NCBI RefSeq assembly: GCF_035610345.1
Contig: NZ_CP141212.1
Location: 1,431,976-1,495,975 of the forward strand
DNA length: 64,000 nt
Origin: Sinorhizobium meliloti
GTDB taxonomy: Bacteria; Pseudomonadota; Alphaproteobacteria; Rhizobiales; Rhizobiaceae
Direction: 5' to 3'
The notes under the pieces were generated by a model. That model was given only the letters and a program-made list of their open reading frames with translations, was not told the origin of the DNA and made no database searches. Shown here piece by piece: positions 7,184 to 15,912 of this stretch; positions within the stretch are counted from its first letter, which is position 1, and each line of letters starts with the position of its first letter. Both the position numbers and the translations under genes were made by a program.

Positions 7184-8584
7184 ATGTTTCTTTCCGTCTT
7201 CGACGTTTTCAAGATCGGTATCGGTCCATCGAGCTCACACACGATGGGGCCGATGTCGGCGGCCAACAGGTTTCTCGATCTCATCCTGTCGGATGAATGG
7301 CCGCGACCGTCTCACGCGGCTGTCGGCGCCATCAAGGTAAGCCTCCATGGATCGCTGGCGCATACAGGCATCGGACATGGAACGGGCAGGGCGGTCATTC
7401 TCGGCCTGATGGGCGAGCGGCCGGATCTCGTCGAGCCGGACAGGATGGACGGGATCATCGAGCAGGTGGAGCGTACGGGCCGCATCACCCCGCCGGGCCA
7501 TCCGGGCTATATATTCCAGCCGAAAACCGATCTGGTCTTCGACAAGAAGACGCCGCTGCCGGGCCATGCCAACGGCATGTCCTTCTCCGCCTTCGACCGG
7601 GACGGCCGGCTGCTTCTGAAACGCATCTACTATTCGATCGGCGGCGGCTTCGTGGTGACCGATACGGAACTGGACGCGATGAGGGCCCAGAAGAACAAGC
7701 CCGCCGGCGTAAAGGTGCCCTATCCCTTTGCCACGGCTCAGCAGATGCTCGACATGGCCGCGCGCTCCGGGCTGACGATCGCCCAGATGAAGCGCGCGAA
7801 CGAGGAATGCAGCATGTCGAGGGACGAGCTCGACGCCGGGCTCGACCGCATCTGGACGGCGATGAGCAGTTGCATCGACCGCGGCCTCAGCCAGGACGGC
7901 ATCATGCCGGGCGGTCTGAAGGTGCGCCGGCGCGCCCGGGCGATCCACGACAAGCTGCAGGAGGAATGGCGCTCCAACAAGACCAATCCTCTCCTCGCAA
8001 ATGATTGGTTGAGCGTCTATGCGATGGCGATCAATGAGGAGAATGCTGCCGGCGGCCGGGTGGTGACTTCGCCGACCAACGGCGCGGCCGGCGTCGTTCC
8101 GGCAACGATCCGCTACTATCTGCATTTCCACGACGATGCCGATCAGGAAGGCATCCGGGATTACCTGCTGACCGCAGCGGCGATCGGCGGTATCATCAAG
8201 CACAACGCCTCGATTTCCGGCGCGGAGGTGGGCTGTCAGGGCGAAGTCGGATCGGCGTCGGCGATGGCCGCGGCGGGTCTTGCCGCCGTCATGGGCGGAA
8301 CGCCCGAGCAGATCGAGAATGCGGCCGAGATCGCGCTCGAACACCATCTCGGCATGACCTGCGATCCGGTCGCAGGTCTCGTTCAGGTGCCGTGCATCGA
8401 ACGCAATGCCCTCGGTGCCGTCAAGGCGGTTACGGCCGCCTCGCTCGCACTCAAGGGTGACGGCAAGCATTTCGTGCCGCTCGACGCCTGTATCGAGACG
8501 ATGCGCCAGACCGGCGCGGACATGAACGAGAAGTACAAGGAAACATCGACCGGGGGTCTCGCGGTCAACGTGGTCGAGTGCTGA
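7184..8584 (+). CDS. sdaA: L-serine ammonia-lyase (L-serine dehydratase, single-chain)
   Basis: The enzyme deaminates L-serine to pyruvate and ammonia with an oxygen-sensitive [4Fe-4S] cluster. From the ATG at 7184 the protein is 466 residues, the usual length of the single-chain type. The N-terminal beta domain opens [20 protein letters not shown], which holds the conserved [10 protein letters not shown] block. The C-terminal alpha domain carries the cluster-cysteine region ([34 protein letters not shown]). The frame continues 17 codons upstream, but homologues begin at MFLSVFD. It is transcribed alone behind a structured 230-bp leader. The DUF1489 gene follows after 86 bp. Confidence 0.95.
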   Translation: MFLSVFDVFKIGIGPSSSHTMGPMSAANRFLDLILSDEWPRPSHAAVGAIKVSLHGSLAHTGIGHGTGRAVILGLMGERPDLVEPDRMDGIIEQVERTGRITPPGHPGYIFQPKTDLVFDKKTPLPGHANGMSFSAFDRDGRLLLKRIYYSIGGGFVVTDTELDAMRAQKNKPAGVKVPYPFATAQQMLDMAARSGLTIAQMKRANEECSMSRDELDAGLDRIWTAMSSCIDRGLSQDGIMPGGLKVRRRARAIHDKLQEEWRSNKTNPLLANDWLSVYAMAINEENAAGGRVVTSPTNGAAGVVPATIRYYLHFHDDADQEGIRDYLLTAAAIGGIIKHNASISGAEVGCQGEVGSASAMAAAGLAAVMGGTPEQIENAAEIALEHHLGMTCDPVAGLVQVPCIERNALGAVKAVTAASLALKGDGKHFVPLDACIETMRQTGADMNEKYKETSTGGLAVNVVEC

Positions 8585-8670
8585 GCGGTAAGTCTGAAGC
8601 CGATGGGGCTGTGGACGAATATGCCCGGACGGCTTGACCGCAGCCGTCGGCCGGGTGTTCAAGATTTGCC

Positions 8671-9105
8671 ATGGCTTTGCATCTCATCAAACTCTGTGTC
8701 GGCGCCGAATCGATCGAGGACCTGCGCGAATGGGTAGCGCGCAGGGCCTTGGCGGCGATCGCAGCCGGGCAGCAGCCGCACTCCTTCCACACGACCCGGA
8801 TGGTCCCGAAGCGGGCGGAAGAGCTTCTCGCCGGCGGTTCGCTCTATTGGGTGATCAAGGGTTACGTTCAGGCGCGACAGCCGCTGATCGGCATCGAGAC
8901 CTTCACCGACGGCGAGGGCATCGGCCGCTGCAATCTCCTGCTCGGCCCGGAAGTCATGGAGACGGAAACGCAGCCGCGTCGGGCTTTTCAGGGCTGGCGC
9001 TACCTCGAGGAGAAGGAAGCCCCGCGCGATCTTGCCTCGCTCGCCGATGGCGGTGAGATGCCGCTCGAATTGCGGCGTGAACTTGCCGAACTCGGGCTGT
9101 TATAG
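8671..9105 (+). CDS. DUF1489 family protein
   Basis: The 144-residue soluble protein starts MALHLIKLCVGAESIEDL. It contains the family blocks HTTRMVPKRAEELL and GSLYWVIKG (about 47-72) and CNLLLGPEVMETETQPRRAFQGWRY, split here as CNLLLGPEVM and FQGWRYLE. DUF1489 proteins are nearly confined to alphaproteobacteria and have no assigned reaction. It has no signal peptide or membrane segment. It follows sdaA in the same direction, but the 86-bp gap leaves co-transcription uncertain. Family identity is confident, function unknown. Confidence 0.85.
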   Translation: MALHLIKLCVGAESIEDLREWVARRALAAIAAGQQPHSFHTTRMVPKRAEELLAGGSLYWVIKGYVQARQPLIGIETFTDGEGIGRCNLLLGPEVMETETQPRRAFQGWRYLEEKEAPRDLASLADGGEMPLELRRELAELGLL

Positions 9106-9204
9106 CCGGCGGGCGGGAAGAGGCGCTTGCTAACCGCTACGCGCTTCTCCTGGCGTGCTTTAAGGCGCGTGGAGATTCGGGATAGGATACCCGCCGCTTG
9201 CTTG

Positions 9205-9312
9205 AACCCATCCCTGTGCTCGTCACAGGGATCCAGCCGACCAAGTCCTTGGGCTGAAAGAACGCCTCTCGCGCCGCTGCTCTCATCACTGTGACACGCA
9301 CAGAGACGAGGG
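9205..9312. repeat. RIME-like palindromic intergenic element
   Basis: An intact palindrome atccctgtg-ctcgt-cacagggat (9210-9232) is followed by ccagccgaccaagtccttgggctgaaag, then a decayed second palindrome (actgtgacacgcacag). The order is the reverse of the element at 288-410. Confidence 0.6.
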
Positions 9313-9331
9313 GGAAGCAGGCCTTCGTTGT

Positions 9332-9601
9332 TTATTGCAGGCGCATTCTGAGAGGGTGACTACGACCCGGTGCCGCGACATGCAGATGGATGTCGGCCCG
9401 AGGCTGGGTCGAACGCCAAGCGCGCGCGCCGTGTGTAAGGAGCATACCCACCAGGTCGCGCGTCTTTGCCTTGGACCGGTTCAGACCGATGTCGGCGATG
9501 CGCATCGCCGCCTCATGCAATGGATGCAGCCGGATGCGCGAAGACCTTGCTTTCCGGTCGGAAATCAGGCTGTCGCCGGGGACGTTCTCGTTCATTGCCA
9601 T
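9332..9601 (-). CDS. Small basic protein, function unknown
   Basis: From the ATG at 9601 the product has 89 residues (MAMNENVPGDSLISDRKARS...). It is rich in Arg and His, with a helical middle part (LHEAAMRIADIGLNRSKAK). GAGG lies about 8 nt before the start. The frame stays open upstream to 9718, but that part runs into a mosaic repeat and is not credible coding sequence. I recognise no domain, and the GC-rich context makes chance ORFs of this size common, so the call is moderate. Confidence 0.4.
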   Translation of the reverse strand: MAMNENVPGDSLISDRKARSSRIRLHPLHEAAMRIADIGLNRSKAKTRDLVGMLLTHGARAWRSTQPRADIHLHVAAPGRSHPLRMRLQ

Positions 9602-9660
9602 GCTGACCTCGTTACGCTGTACTAATCCGAGGAGGACAGCCGGAAAACGTCCGGCTGCCG

Positions 9661-9762
9661 CTGCAGCGCCGCGCGTCTCAGCCGCGCAAAGGTCGCTGTA
9701 GCACTTTGGTTGCCGCATGCTTTGTCCTTGGATCGGATTGGATCAAAGGAAACATGCAGTAG
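9661..9762 (+). repeat. 'ctacagcg' mosaic element, full-length copy
   Basis: It reads ctgcagcgccgcgcgtc, then gcgcaaaggtcgctgtag, then a second hairpin ending at aaacatgcagtag. It lies 11 bp 3' of the D,D-carboxypeptidase stop codon, in the same orientation to its gene as the 933-1035 copy. Confidence 0.75.
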
Positions 9763-9772
9763 ATGGCGTCTC

Positions 9773-11269
9773 TTACTGCTGGCTCGCCCAGCAAGCGAAG
9801 CCCTTCTTCTTCAATGCCCTGCATGCGTTGACGGCCTTGTCCTGGTCGTCGAAGCCGCCGAAGCGTGCGCGGTAGAGCTGAGCTCCGCCATTGCTGAAGG
9901 CGACCGTGAAGGGGGTGGCGTTACGCAGTGCCTTGCCGCCCTTTTCCTTGGCATTGTCGAGCAGGGTCATGGCCTGCGTCTTGTCGGGCGTGGCGCCGAT
10001 CTGGATGACCCAGCCCTGCATGCCGACATTCGCTTCGGTGCGCGCTTCGGCCGCGGCAGGTGCGGTTTCAGCGGTGGCGACCGAATTGGTGATCTGCGTA
10101 TCGACGTCGCCAGCGGCTTCCGGCTCCTGGGCAAGTCTGGCGCTCTGTGAATCGAGCGTGTTCGGCGCAATCTTGGCTGCAAGCACGGGGTTGTCCGAAG
10201 CCGCTTTCGTCGATGCATAGGCCATTGCGACGCTGCCGGCGCTTTCGCCTGTGTAGCGGAAATCCGGGACCGGGCCGGTATTCGGCAGGTCCATCGCTGC
10301 CGACGCGACAGCCGCGGCGGTTGCCGGCCGAACTTCGGCTTCGGCTACCGTCGTCACGGGTTCGGCCGGAACCTCGGCGATCAGATTGCCGCTGCCGCGG
10401 CGCGATGCGGAAGGCATGTATTTCGCGACGAGCTTGCGCATCTGCGCATCGCGGGCGCCACCGGATGTGCCGCCCATGACGACCGCCACGATGCTGCGCC
10501 CGTCGAGCTGGGCCGAGGTCACGAGATTGAAACCGGATGCGCGTGTATAGCCGGTCTTGATACCGTCTACTCCGCGGACGTTGCCGAGCAACCGGTTGTG
10601 GTTGCCGATCGTCTGCTTCCCGAAACGGAAGCTGCGCGTGGAGAAATAGTCGTAATATTGCGGAAAATGCTGCCGGAGCGCGATACCGAGGCGGGCCTGG
10701 TCGCGGGCGGTCGTCCGTTGTTCGGAATTGGGCAGGCCATGGGCGTTGCGATAGGTGGTGCGCGTCATGCCGAGCGCGCGGGCCTTGTTGGTCATCATCC
10801 GGGCGAAGCGCTGCTCCGAACCGCCCAGGAGCTCGCCAAGCGCCGTTGCCGCATCATTGGCGGAGCGCGTCACCAGTGACAGGATCGCCTGCTCGACGGT
10901 GATCGATCGGCCGGCGCGCACACCGAGCTTCGACGGCGGCTCTGCCGACGCCTTTTTGGAAAAGGGAACAGGCGTGCTTTTGCTGATCCGTCCGGCTTCA
11001 AGCGCCTCGAACGTCAGATACAGCGTCATCATCTTCGTCAGCGAAGCCGGATAGCGTAATTGATCAGCGTCTTCGCCGTAAAGAACCTTGCCGGTTTTCG
11101 CGTCTACGACGATGCCGGCATACTTGGAATTCGCGAAGGCGGGCGCCGAAAAGGTCAGCACGGCGATCAGGCCGGCAAGAAAAATCCGCCCCACAACTTC
11201 TGAAAAGACGCCGAACGGGCGTTTCGCGAGATCAAAAAAAACGGATTGAGACACTGTATTGCTCTTCAT
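9773..11269 (-). CDS. D-alanyl-D-alanine carboxypeptidase with SPOR domain
   Basis: This 498-residue penicillin-binding protein trims the terminal D-Ala of peptidoglycan stem peptides in the periplasm. An N-terminal signal or anchor (about 24-46, ending SAPAFA) leads into the peptidase S11 domain. Its three motifs are in order: SLTK at 76-79 with nucleophile Ser76, SAN at 136-138, and KTG at 238-240. A low-complexity Ala/Thr/Glu linker (about 295-415) is followed by a C-terminal SPOR domain (about 416-498), which in other proteins binds denuded glycan at the division septum. This architecture is typical of rhizobial Dac proteins. It stands alone; the 249 bp upstream shows no gene. Confidence 0.93.
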   Translation of the reverse strand: MKSNTVSQSVFFDLAKRPFGVFSEVVGRIFLAGLIAVLTFSAPAFANSKYAGIVVDAKTGKVLYGEDADQLRYPASLTKMMTLYLTFEALEAGRISKSTPVPFSKKASAEPPSKLGVRAGRSITVEQAILSLVTRSANDAATALGELLGGSEQRFARMMTNKARALGMTRTTYRNAHGLPNSEQRTTARDQARLGIALRQHFPQYYDYFSTRSFRFGKQTIGNHNRLLGNVRGVDGIKTGYTRASGFNLVTSAQLDGRSIVAVVMGGTSGGARDAQMRKLVAKYMPSASRRGSGNLIAEVPAEPVTTVAEAEVRPATAAAVASAAMDLPNTGPVPDFRYTGESAGSVAMAYASTKAASDNPVLAAKIAPNTLDSQSARLAQEPEAAGDVDTQITNSVATAETAPAAAEARTEANVGMQGWVIQIGATPDKTQAMTLLDNAKEKGGKALRNATPFTVAFSNGGAQLYRARFGGFDDQDKAVNACRALKKKGFACWASQQ

Positions 11270-11518
11270 TCACATATCAGGGGTGCCGTCCGGACGCCGT
11301 CTCCGGATACGACCTTTCCCGAGACAGTATCGGGATAGCGTTACCAATCGGTTTATGATGAACGATTGGTTGCCCGCCACCGGTCGTTTTGTTCAGGATC
11401 GGCACCTTCAGCCCGCACTAGATCATGATGTCTTGGTAGGCTCGGCCGGAAACCCCGCGCATACTCCCCCATCCCGTTCTAGCCGGCGCCTTGGCTGCAT
11501 CACGACTCTTCGTCAAAA

Positions 11519-12247
11519 TCACGGCACGAGATGTGTGCTGATGTAAGTTTCTATCGAATCTTCGATGGTACGCCACTGCGGCAGCAACCTGCTGGAGAAA
11601 CGGTAAAGAACGATGAGGTCCTTGCCCATGTGAACGTCGCGCTGGCAATCGGCGCTGGTCGATGCCGCGGGGTTCTCGGGAAGCACGCAGCGCAGCACAT
11701 AGGCAGGGCGCCCGTCCCTCTCGGCGGTGAAGAAGACTTCGCCGGTATAGCTGGAATCCGGCTTTGCGTCGTACCTAGTGAGGCCCTCGGGGCCGGCCTG
11801 CGGCGCGTGCTGCAGGACATGGCGGTAGACGGGGGCGAGACGCCCCGACATGTCGCGAGACATCGTACTTTGCGCGACCTGCAGGAAGATCAGATTTTCC
11901 GGCCGGCTGACATCGTCGAACAATGGCCGCGTCTCCTCGCTGTAGCCTTCGAGCCCCGGCCAGGTGAGATAGAGATCCACGCGCTCGACGATGCTCGTGT
12001 TGCGTTGGTTTTCGAAGCGAATGACATTCGCGGGCAGGCGCAAATGGTCCTGGCCGATAAAGATGTCGTAGGTTTCGCGGCTCGCAGTGTGGCCGGCCTG
12101 GGCGAGATGTCGACCGAACCAGCGCCCGGAAAAGGAGAGGGCGATCGTCAGCGCAAGGAGGATCACGACGGCTGCGGCAACTGTGTATACGGAGCGGGAT
12201 GAAAGGAGCGGCAGGAGTTCCGGTTCGGGAATGTGGGGCGGGTTCAT
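11519..12247 (-). CDS. Single-pass membrane protein, function unknown
   Basis: The likely start is MNPPHIPEPELLPLLSSRSV at 12247, giving 242 residues; upstream frame extends to 12442 without coding character. One hydrophobic helix (about 22-46) is followed by a soluble, probably periplasmic domain with blocks RFENQRNTSIVERVDLYLTWP and YLRCVLPEN-like segments. Two Cys (in LRCVLPE and ADCQRDV) could form a disulfide. I recognise no named domain; similar proteins are known from rhizobial genomes. It is flanked by the carboxypeptidase and the BTLCP peptidase, both on the same strand, at distances that suggest separate promoters. Confidence 0.7.
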   Translation of the reverse strand: MNPPHIPEPELLPLLSSRSVYTVAAAVVILLALTIALSFSGRWFGRHLAQAGHTASRETYDIFIGQDHLRLPANVIRFENQRNTSIVERVDLYLTWPGLEGYSEETRPLFDDVSRPENLIFLQVAQSTMSRDMSGRLAPVYRHVLQHAPQAGPEGLTRYDAKPDSSYTGEVFFTAERDGRPAYVLRCVLPENPAASTSADCQRDVHMGKDLIVLYRFSSRLLPQWRTIEDSIETYISTHLVP

Positions 12248-12463
12248 GGCTGCGCCGTGGGATACCTGATCAGGGGCGCGTTCTATCCACTCGAAGGCCA
12301 ATGGACCTCGCCGCGCGGAACTCGCTCGCGGCCAAGGCTCGTCCAACTTGGTTAATTTTGGGTGAAGCGTGGCGGCCGCCCGGGAAAATCCGCCCGGGCG
12401 CGGGCGGGGTGCCGACGGGGGCCGATCGGAGGCGCAGGCCATGGCCTGCGCCTGCTCATGTCC

Positions 12464-13072
12464 TTACTGCGCGCTGACGCTGCCGACGGCGAGAGCGCGA
12501 CCATCCTGCAGTTTCACCCAGCGGCCTGCATGGTCCGAGGACTGCCGCTTCAGGTAGGTATATTCCGTGTCCGACCAGAGCAGCACCTTGCTGCGCATGT
12601 TGTCGAGAACGAAGTCGCCGCGATCGGTGCGCACCGTCAGGACGGCATGACCGTCGCCATTCGGCTGCAGGACGACGGTGATCAGAAGATCGGCGGGGGA
12701 GAAGCCGCTTTCGATCAGCTTGCGGCGCTTCAGCAGCACGTAATCCTCGCAGTCCCCGACGGCGTCCGGGTAGGACCAGTTTTCCTCGACACCATGGATC
12801 TCCATGTCGGTCATCGGAGCGATCGCCTGATTCACCTCGTAGTTGATTTCGAGGATCTTCTTCCAGCTTTCGCGCGTCAGCTCCGCCGGGCCAGGATCCT
12901 TGCCGATGGCCTGGCATTCGGAGGGATTAGCCTTGCAGAACTCGTAATGCCCGATCGGCGGGTTGGTCGCGCCGCCGACCGTCATGTTCGCCGGCGCCGC
13001 GTAAGCCGCCCCAGTGATGAGGCCGGTGGCAAGGGCTGCGGCAGCGATCGCCATGGTGATGATTGTGCGCAT
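12464..13072 (-). CDS. Bacterial transglutaminase-like cysteine peptidase (BTLCP family)
   Basis: GGGGAG nine bases upstream fixes the start at MRTIITMAIAAAALATG (202 residues). A cleavable signal peptide ends near AAYA-AP (about 26). The catalytic triad of the BTLCP fold is visible: Cys108 in VGDCEDYVLLKR, His142 in GDGHAVLTV, and Asp157 in FVLDN. Members act in the periplasm. In other proteobacteria the related LapG enzyme cleaves an adhesin under c-di-GMP control, but this small family is distinct and its substrate is unknown. The PilZ and PAS genes upstream on the same strand are about 480 bp away, so any functional link is speculative. Confidence 0.85.
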   Translation of the reverse strand: MRTIITMAIAAAALATGLITGAAYAAPANMTVGGATNPPIGHYEFCKANPSECQAIGKDPGPAELTRESWKKILEINYEVNQAIAPMTDMEIHGVEENWSYPDAVGDCEDYVLLKRRKLIESGFSPADLLITVVLQPNGDGHAVLTVRTDRGDFVLDNMRSKVLLWSDTEYTYLKRQSSDHAGRWVKLQDGRALAVGSVSAQ

Positions 13073-13553
13073 GATTGTCTCCCCGTTGTGGTTCGACATT
13101 GGCACAGAGTTTTTTACTGGCGGCGAAGATCGGAAGTAAAAACAAGAACAAACTCGAATAACATAAGAATAAAAATTGAGGAGAAATGTAATAAAATTCG
13201 ATTCAAATTTTATCGATTTTTATGCCGCTTGTCGGCGCCCACCGGGAGCGACTACGGTGAAAGTCCGCGTAAGACGTTGAATATTATGAAAAAACATAGT
13301 CGCGGCGCATGTGGCAGGGCCGCGATTGCTCGTCCCGCCAGCCATGCAGCCGGTGACGGTATGACCCATCGGAGCCATCAGGAAGTAGTGCCAGATCGCT
13401 GGGAAGAGTAACGGCCGGTTTACCAGAAGCTATTTTTGTTGCCGGCCGCCGCGGAAGAGTCGTTTTGCACTGGCGAGAGCAGAGGCCTGGTCCAGGTGTC
13501 CGCCGAGCAAGCGCCGCCTCTGTGGACGTTACTCCAGGCTACGTCGGGTGCGC
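13073..13553. other. Intergenic region with an AT-rich island
   Basis: Bases about 13130-13225 are strikingly A+T rich against a GC-rich background (runs such as aataaaattc, tcaaattttatcgattttta). The stretch probably contains the promoter and upstream elements of the BTLCP gene. A 41-codon ORF on the plus strand (13286-13411, MKKHSRGACGRAA...) has no ribosome site and is not called as a gene. Nothing else is seen. Confidence 0.6.
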
Positions 13554-14162
13554 TTACAGAAACTCGGTCAGTGCCTCGCGGGACTGTATCCCGGAGAATT
13601 CGATGGCGACGCCTTCCTGGAAATGACGGACGATCCTGCCCTTCATATTGCCCAGCCTGACCGGCGATCCTACGGCGGGCCGTGTGTCGATGTCGACCGC
13701 CGCGCCGGAAAGCGAGAGGTCGATGATCCGACAGCTGTATCTCTCGCCGGTATCGACGGTGAGTTCCGTCAATGTCTTGCGGGGCGCAAGCCGGTCATGG
13801 CGCCGGTCTTCCGGCAGACCGAGTTCGTGTTTGTTGGCGATCCAGGTCAGCTGTGCCGCAAGCTTCTCGCGCTTGCGCTCCGTGGCATTGAGCTGAATCA
13901 CGAACGTATCGTCCGCGACGCGTGACACCGTGCCTTCGAGGCGACCTACATGGTCGACATAGGCAATGATACGCTCCCCGCCGCGCGGACGCGCGGGGGA
14001 GGTTAAGAGAACGTCGCCCGGCGACATCTCCAAGGCGGTACAGTCATACTCCTCGTGACTGGCAAGCATCAGTCGTCCCGAAAGATTGACCGAAACGCGC
14101 TGAAACGCACTTTCCTGATGTGGTTTCGGGGCGCTGTTCTGCGCATGCTGGAAGGAGAACAT
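13554..14162 (-). CDS. PilZ domain protein (probable c-di-GMP receptor)
   Basis: Starting at MFSFQHAQNS the protein has 202 residues. The C-terminal PilZ domain shows the two c-di-GMP contact motifs: the arginine motif RHDRLAPRK (about 121-129) and DLSLSGAAVD (about 147-156), matching (D/N)xSxxG. The N-terminal half (RVSVNLSGRLML ... ALEMSPGDVLLTS) looks like a second, degenerate PilZ-like barrel without a clear arginine motif. The dual-barrel layout fits rhizobial PilZ proteins. It is cytosolic, with no membrane segment. The PAS_5 gene ends 67 bp upstream on the same strand, so the two may form a signalling pair. Confidence 0.85.
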   Translation of the reverse strand: MFSFQHAQNSAPKPHQESAFQRVSVNLSGRLMLASHEEYDCTALEMSPGDVLLTSPARPRGGERIIAYVDHVGRLEGTVSRVADDTFVIQLNATERKREKLAAQLTWIANKHELGLPEDRRHDRLAPRKTLTELTVDTGERYSCRIIDLSLSGAAVDIDTRPAVGSPVRLGNMKGRIVRHFQEGVAIEFSGIQSREALTEFL

Positions 14163-14229
14163 GATCACTCTATGATGGATATAGTTTGCAGGCGAAAGTA
14201 TAGACCGCACCGATTAACAGAAGGTTCGC

Positions 14230-14829
14230 TCAGTTTCGTCTTCCACCCTCGAAGACGCGCAGGTGCTGCGTCACGCGGAAGGGGCGATCGCAGGCATCGA
14301 TGCGGCTGGCGGTCAGACCGGCAGTGGAACATTCAGACGCGGGGAATGCGGCACACCGGCTGTCGAGGACAAGGTGCTGCAATGGCTTCATGTGCAGCCA
14401 TATCGGACGGGACAGCGGCGACAGCGCGCCGAGTATGCGGTCGCCCGTGCCATCGGGAGAGGCGAGGGGGGTGAGCAGAACTTCCACGTCCAGCCGATCC
14501 CCGGTTGCGGTTGCGCCGGACGCGGCCAGAAGCATCGGCGTGCATCGCTTCACGACCTCACCGGCGATACCGGCAGCCTCCTCCTGCTGGCCGCCGAGCC
14601 ACAGGGCGGAGAATTGACGGTGGCGGAGTTCGTCGCCGAACAGGCCGCAGATGTGGGTGCCCGCGAGACGAAAGTGTATTCCGCCGTCCGCCTGCGCCTG
14701 GAGGATGAAGATGTTGGGCAGGAGTGAACGAATATCGGCGGGCTGGATTTCGTCACGGCGCGGAAGATCGCGGTCGCCGCGAACTTCGTTCCAGTATTGA
14801 AACAGTTCCATTGTCGTTCTGCTGCGCAT
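14230..14829 (-). CDS. PAS_5 (DUF1457) domain protein
   Basis: The 199-residue protein matches the short alphaproteobacterial PAS_5 family. It opens LFQYWNEVRGDRDLPRRDEI (about 9-28), the family's usual beginning, then FRLAGTHICGLFGDELRHR typical of the PAS core, split here as FRLAGTHICG and LFGDELRHR. There is no kinase, cyclase or DNA-binding domain, so it must act through a partner. Close placement before a PilZ gene suggests a link with c-di-GMP signalling, which is inference. The start at 14829 or the internal Met at 14811 cannot be separated by ribosome sites. The N-terminus of this gene faces the structured 14830-15171 region. Confidence 0.8.
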   Translation of the reverse strand: MRSRTTMELFQYWNEVRGDRDLPRRDEIQPADIRSLLPNIFILQAQADGGIHFRLAGTHICGLFGDELRHRQFSALWLGGQQEEAAGIAGEVVKRCTPMLLAASGATATGDRLDVEVLLTPLASPDGTGDRILGALSPLSRPIWLHMKPLQHLVLDSRCAAFPASECSTAGLTASRIDACDRPFRVTQHLRVFEGGRRN

Positions 14830-14939
14830 TTTTGCCCGATCGGTCGTTGTTGCGGCCGCAGACCGTCCCGGATCGGGATAGTCGGCGGCCTATTGGGTGT
14901 CCTTCAGTACATGGAGCGATTTTCGTGCCAGGGCGAAAT

Positions 14940-15089
14940 TAAGGTTAACGGCCGGTTTCGATTGCGCTCGACGCCGGCGGCTGCCATTTCATTCGGCAGC
15001 ACTTCACGAAGGATTGCCTTCAGCACATCGACTGATACGCGCGGATCGGCGCGTGACGCCGTTCAGTTTTCACTGGACGGCGTTTTTTT
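14940..15089 (+). ncRNA. Candidate small RNA or leader with three hairpins and terminator
   Basis: Within the 342-bp gap 14830-15171 three stems follow each other on the plus strand. GCTGCC/GGCAGC lies at 14980-15000. ACGCGC/GCGCGT lies at 15037-15054 with a GGATCG loop. ACGCCGTTCAG/CTGGACGGCGT lies at 15056-15083, followed by seven T. The last is a classic intrinsic terminator with no plus-strand ORF ahead of it. The transcript is either a free sRNA or an attenuated leader of the rhomboid gene that starts 82 bp later. The 5' end is a guess; no promoter is certain. Confidence 0.5.
15056..15089 (+). terminator. Intrinsic terminator upstream of the rhomboid gene
   Basis: An 11-bp stem with one wobble pair (15056-15066 with 15073-15083), a TTTTCA loop and a T run ending at 15089. 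Confidence 0.85.
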
Positions 15090-15171
15090 GTTTGCTTATC
15101 CCTTGCGCGCTGCTGCGGGCGGTTCGCCGCCGTTTGAGCGCAACCGCAGCGACCGAAGGGAAGAGGCAGCG

Positions 15172-15912
15172 ATGGAACGGGATCAGGCGGCAACATCACC
15201 GGAAACCGATGTCGAAAGTACCGGCGTCCGCAGTCGCGAGCCCGCCTTCAATCTTCCGCCGGGGCTGACCGGCATCCTTTTGTTCCTGATCGCGGTCCAT
15301 GTCTTGAGGACCTATGTTCTGCCGGCTGAGATCGACCAGGAGCTGATCCTCAACTTTGCCTTTCTGCCGGTGCGCTACACGCTGCCGCTCGGTGAGCAGG
15401 GGCTGGTCTGGCTCTGGACGCCGGTGACCTATTCCTTCCTGCACGGCAGTTGGGAGCATCTCATCTTCAATGTCTTCTGGATGGTCGCGTTCGGCGCACC
15501 CGTCGTCAGACGGATCGGGATGGCCAGGCTCGCCTTGTTCTGGTGCCTGTCGGCGGCTGCCGCCGTCGGCTTGCATATCATCTTCCATTGGGGCGAGATG
15601 GCGGTGGTGATCGGGGCTTCGGGCGTCGTTTCAGGCTTGATGGGGGCGGCGGCCCGGTTCGTATTTTCCCCGAGCGGTCGCATCAGCCGCCAGTTTGCCC
15701 ATCTCAATCGGCGGCTGTCGTTTGCGGAGACGCTCACCAACCGGTCCGTGCTCGTCTTCACCGGGATATGGTTCCTGACAAATTTGCTGGTGGGCTTTGG
15801 CATTCTGTCGATCGGAGGGGCAGGAAGCGTGGCCTGGGAGGCGCATATCGGCGGTTTCCTTTTCGGCTTCCTTCTGTTCGCATTCTTCGATCCCCGAAGG
15901 CAGGAAAGGTGA
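15172..15912 (+). CDS. Rhomboid family intramembrane serine protease
   Basis: The start at 15172 follows GAAGGGAAGAGG and gives 246 residues; the open frame upstream crosses a terminator and is not coding. Six to seven membrane helices begin near residue 30. The catalytic dyad is clear: Ser150 in GASGVVSG and His225 in EAHIGGFLFG. The H-x-x-x-N group of the helix-2 region (HGSWEHLIFN, His91, His96, Asn100) fits the oxyanion-stabilising residues. Rhomboids cleave substrates inside the inner membrane; the substrate here is unknown. The N-terminal 29 residues are polar and cytosolic. The gene may be read through the terminator at 15056-15089 or from a promoter within the next 80 bp. Confidence 0.9.
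   Translation: MERDQAATSPETDVESTGVRSREPAFNLPPGLTGILLFLIAVHVLRTYVLPAEIDQELILNFAFLPVRYTLPLGEQGLVWLWTPVTYSFLHGSWEHLIFNVFWMVAFGAPVVRRIGMARLALFWCLSAAAAVGLHIIFHWGEMAVVIGASGVVSGLMGAAARFVFSPSGRISRQFAHLNRRLSFAETLTNRSVLVFTGIWFLTNLLVGFGILSIGGAGSVAWEAHIGGFLFGFLLFAFFDPRRQER

Noticed and set aside
13286..13411. 41-codon ORF downstream of the AT-rich island
   Set aside because: There is no ribosome binding site, and its Arg/His/Ala-rich content is typical of chance frames.
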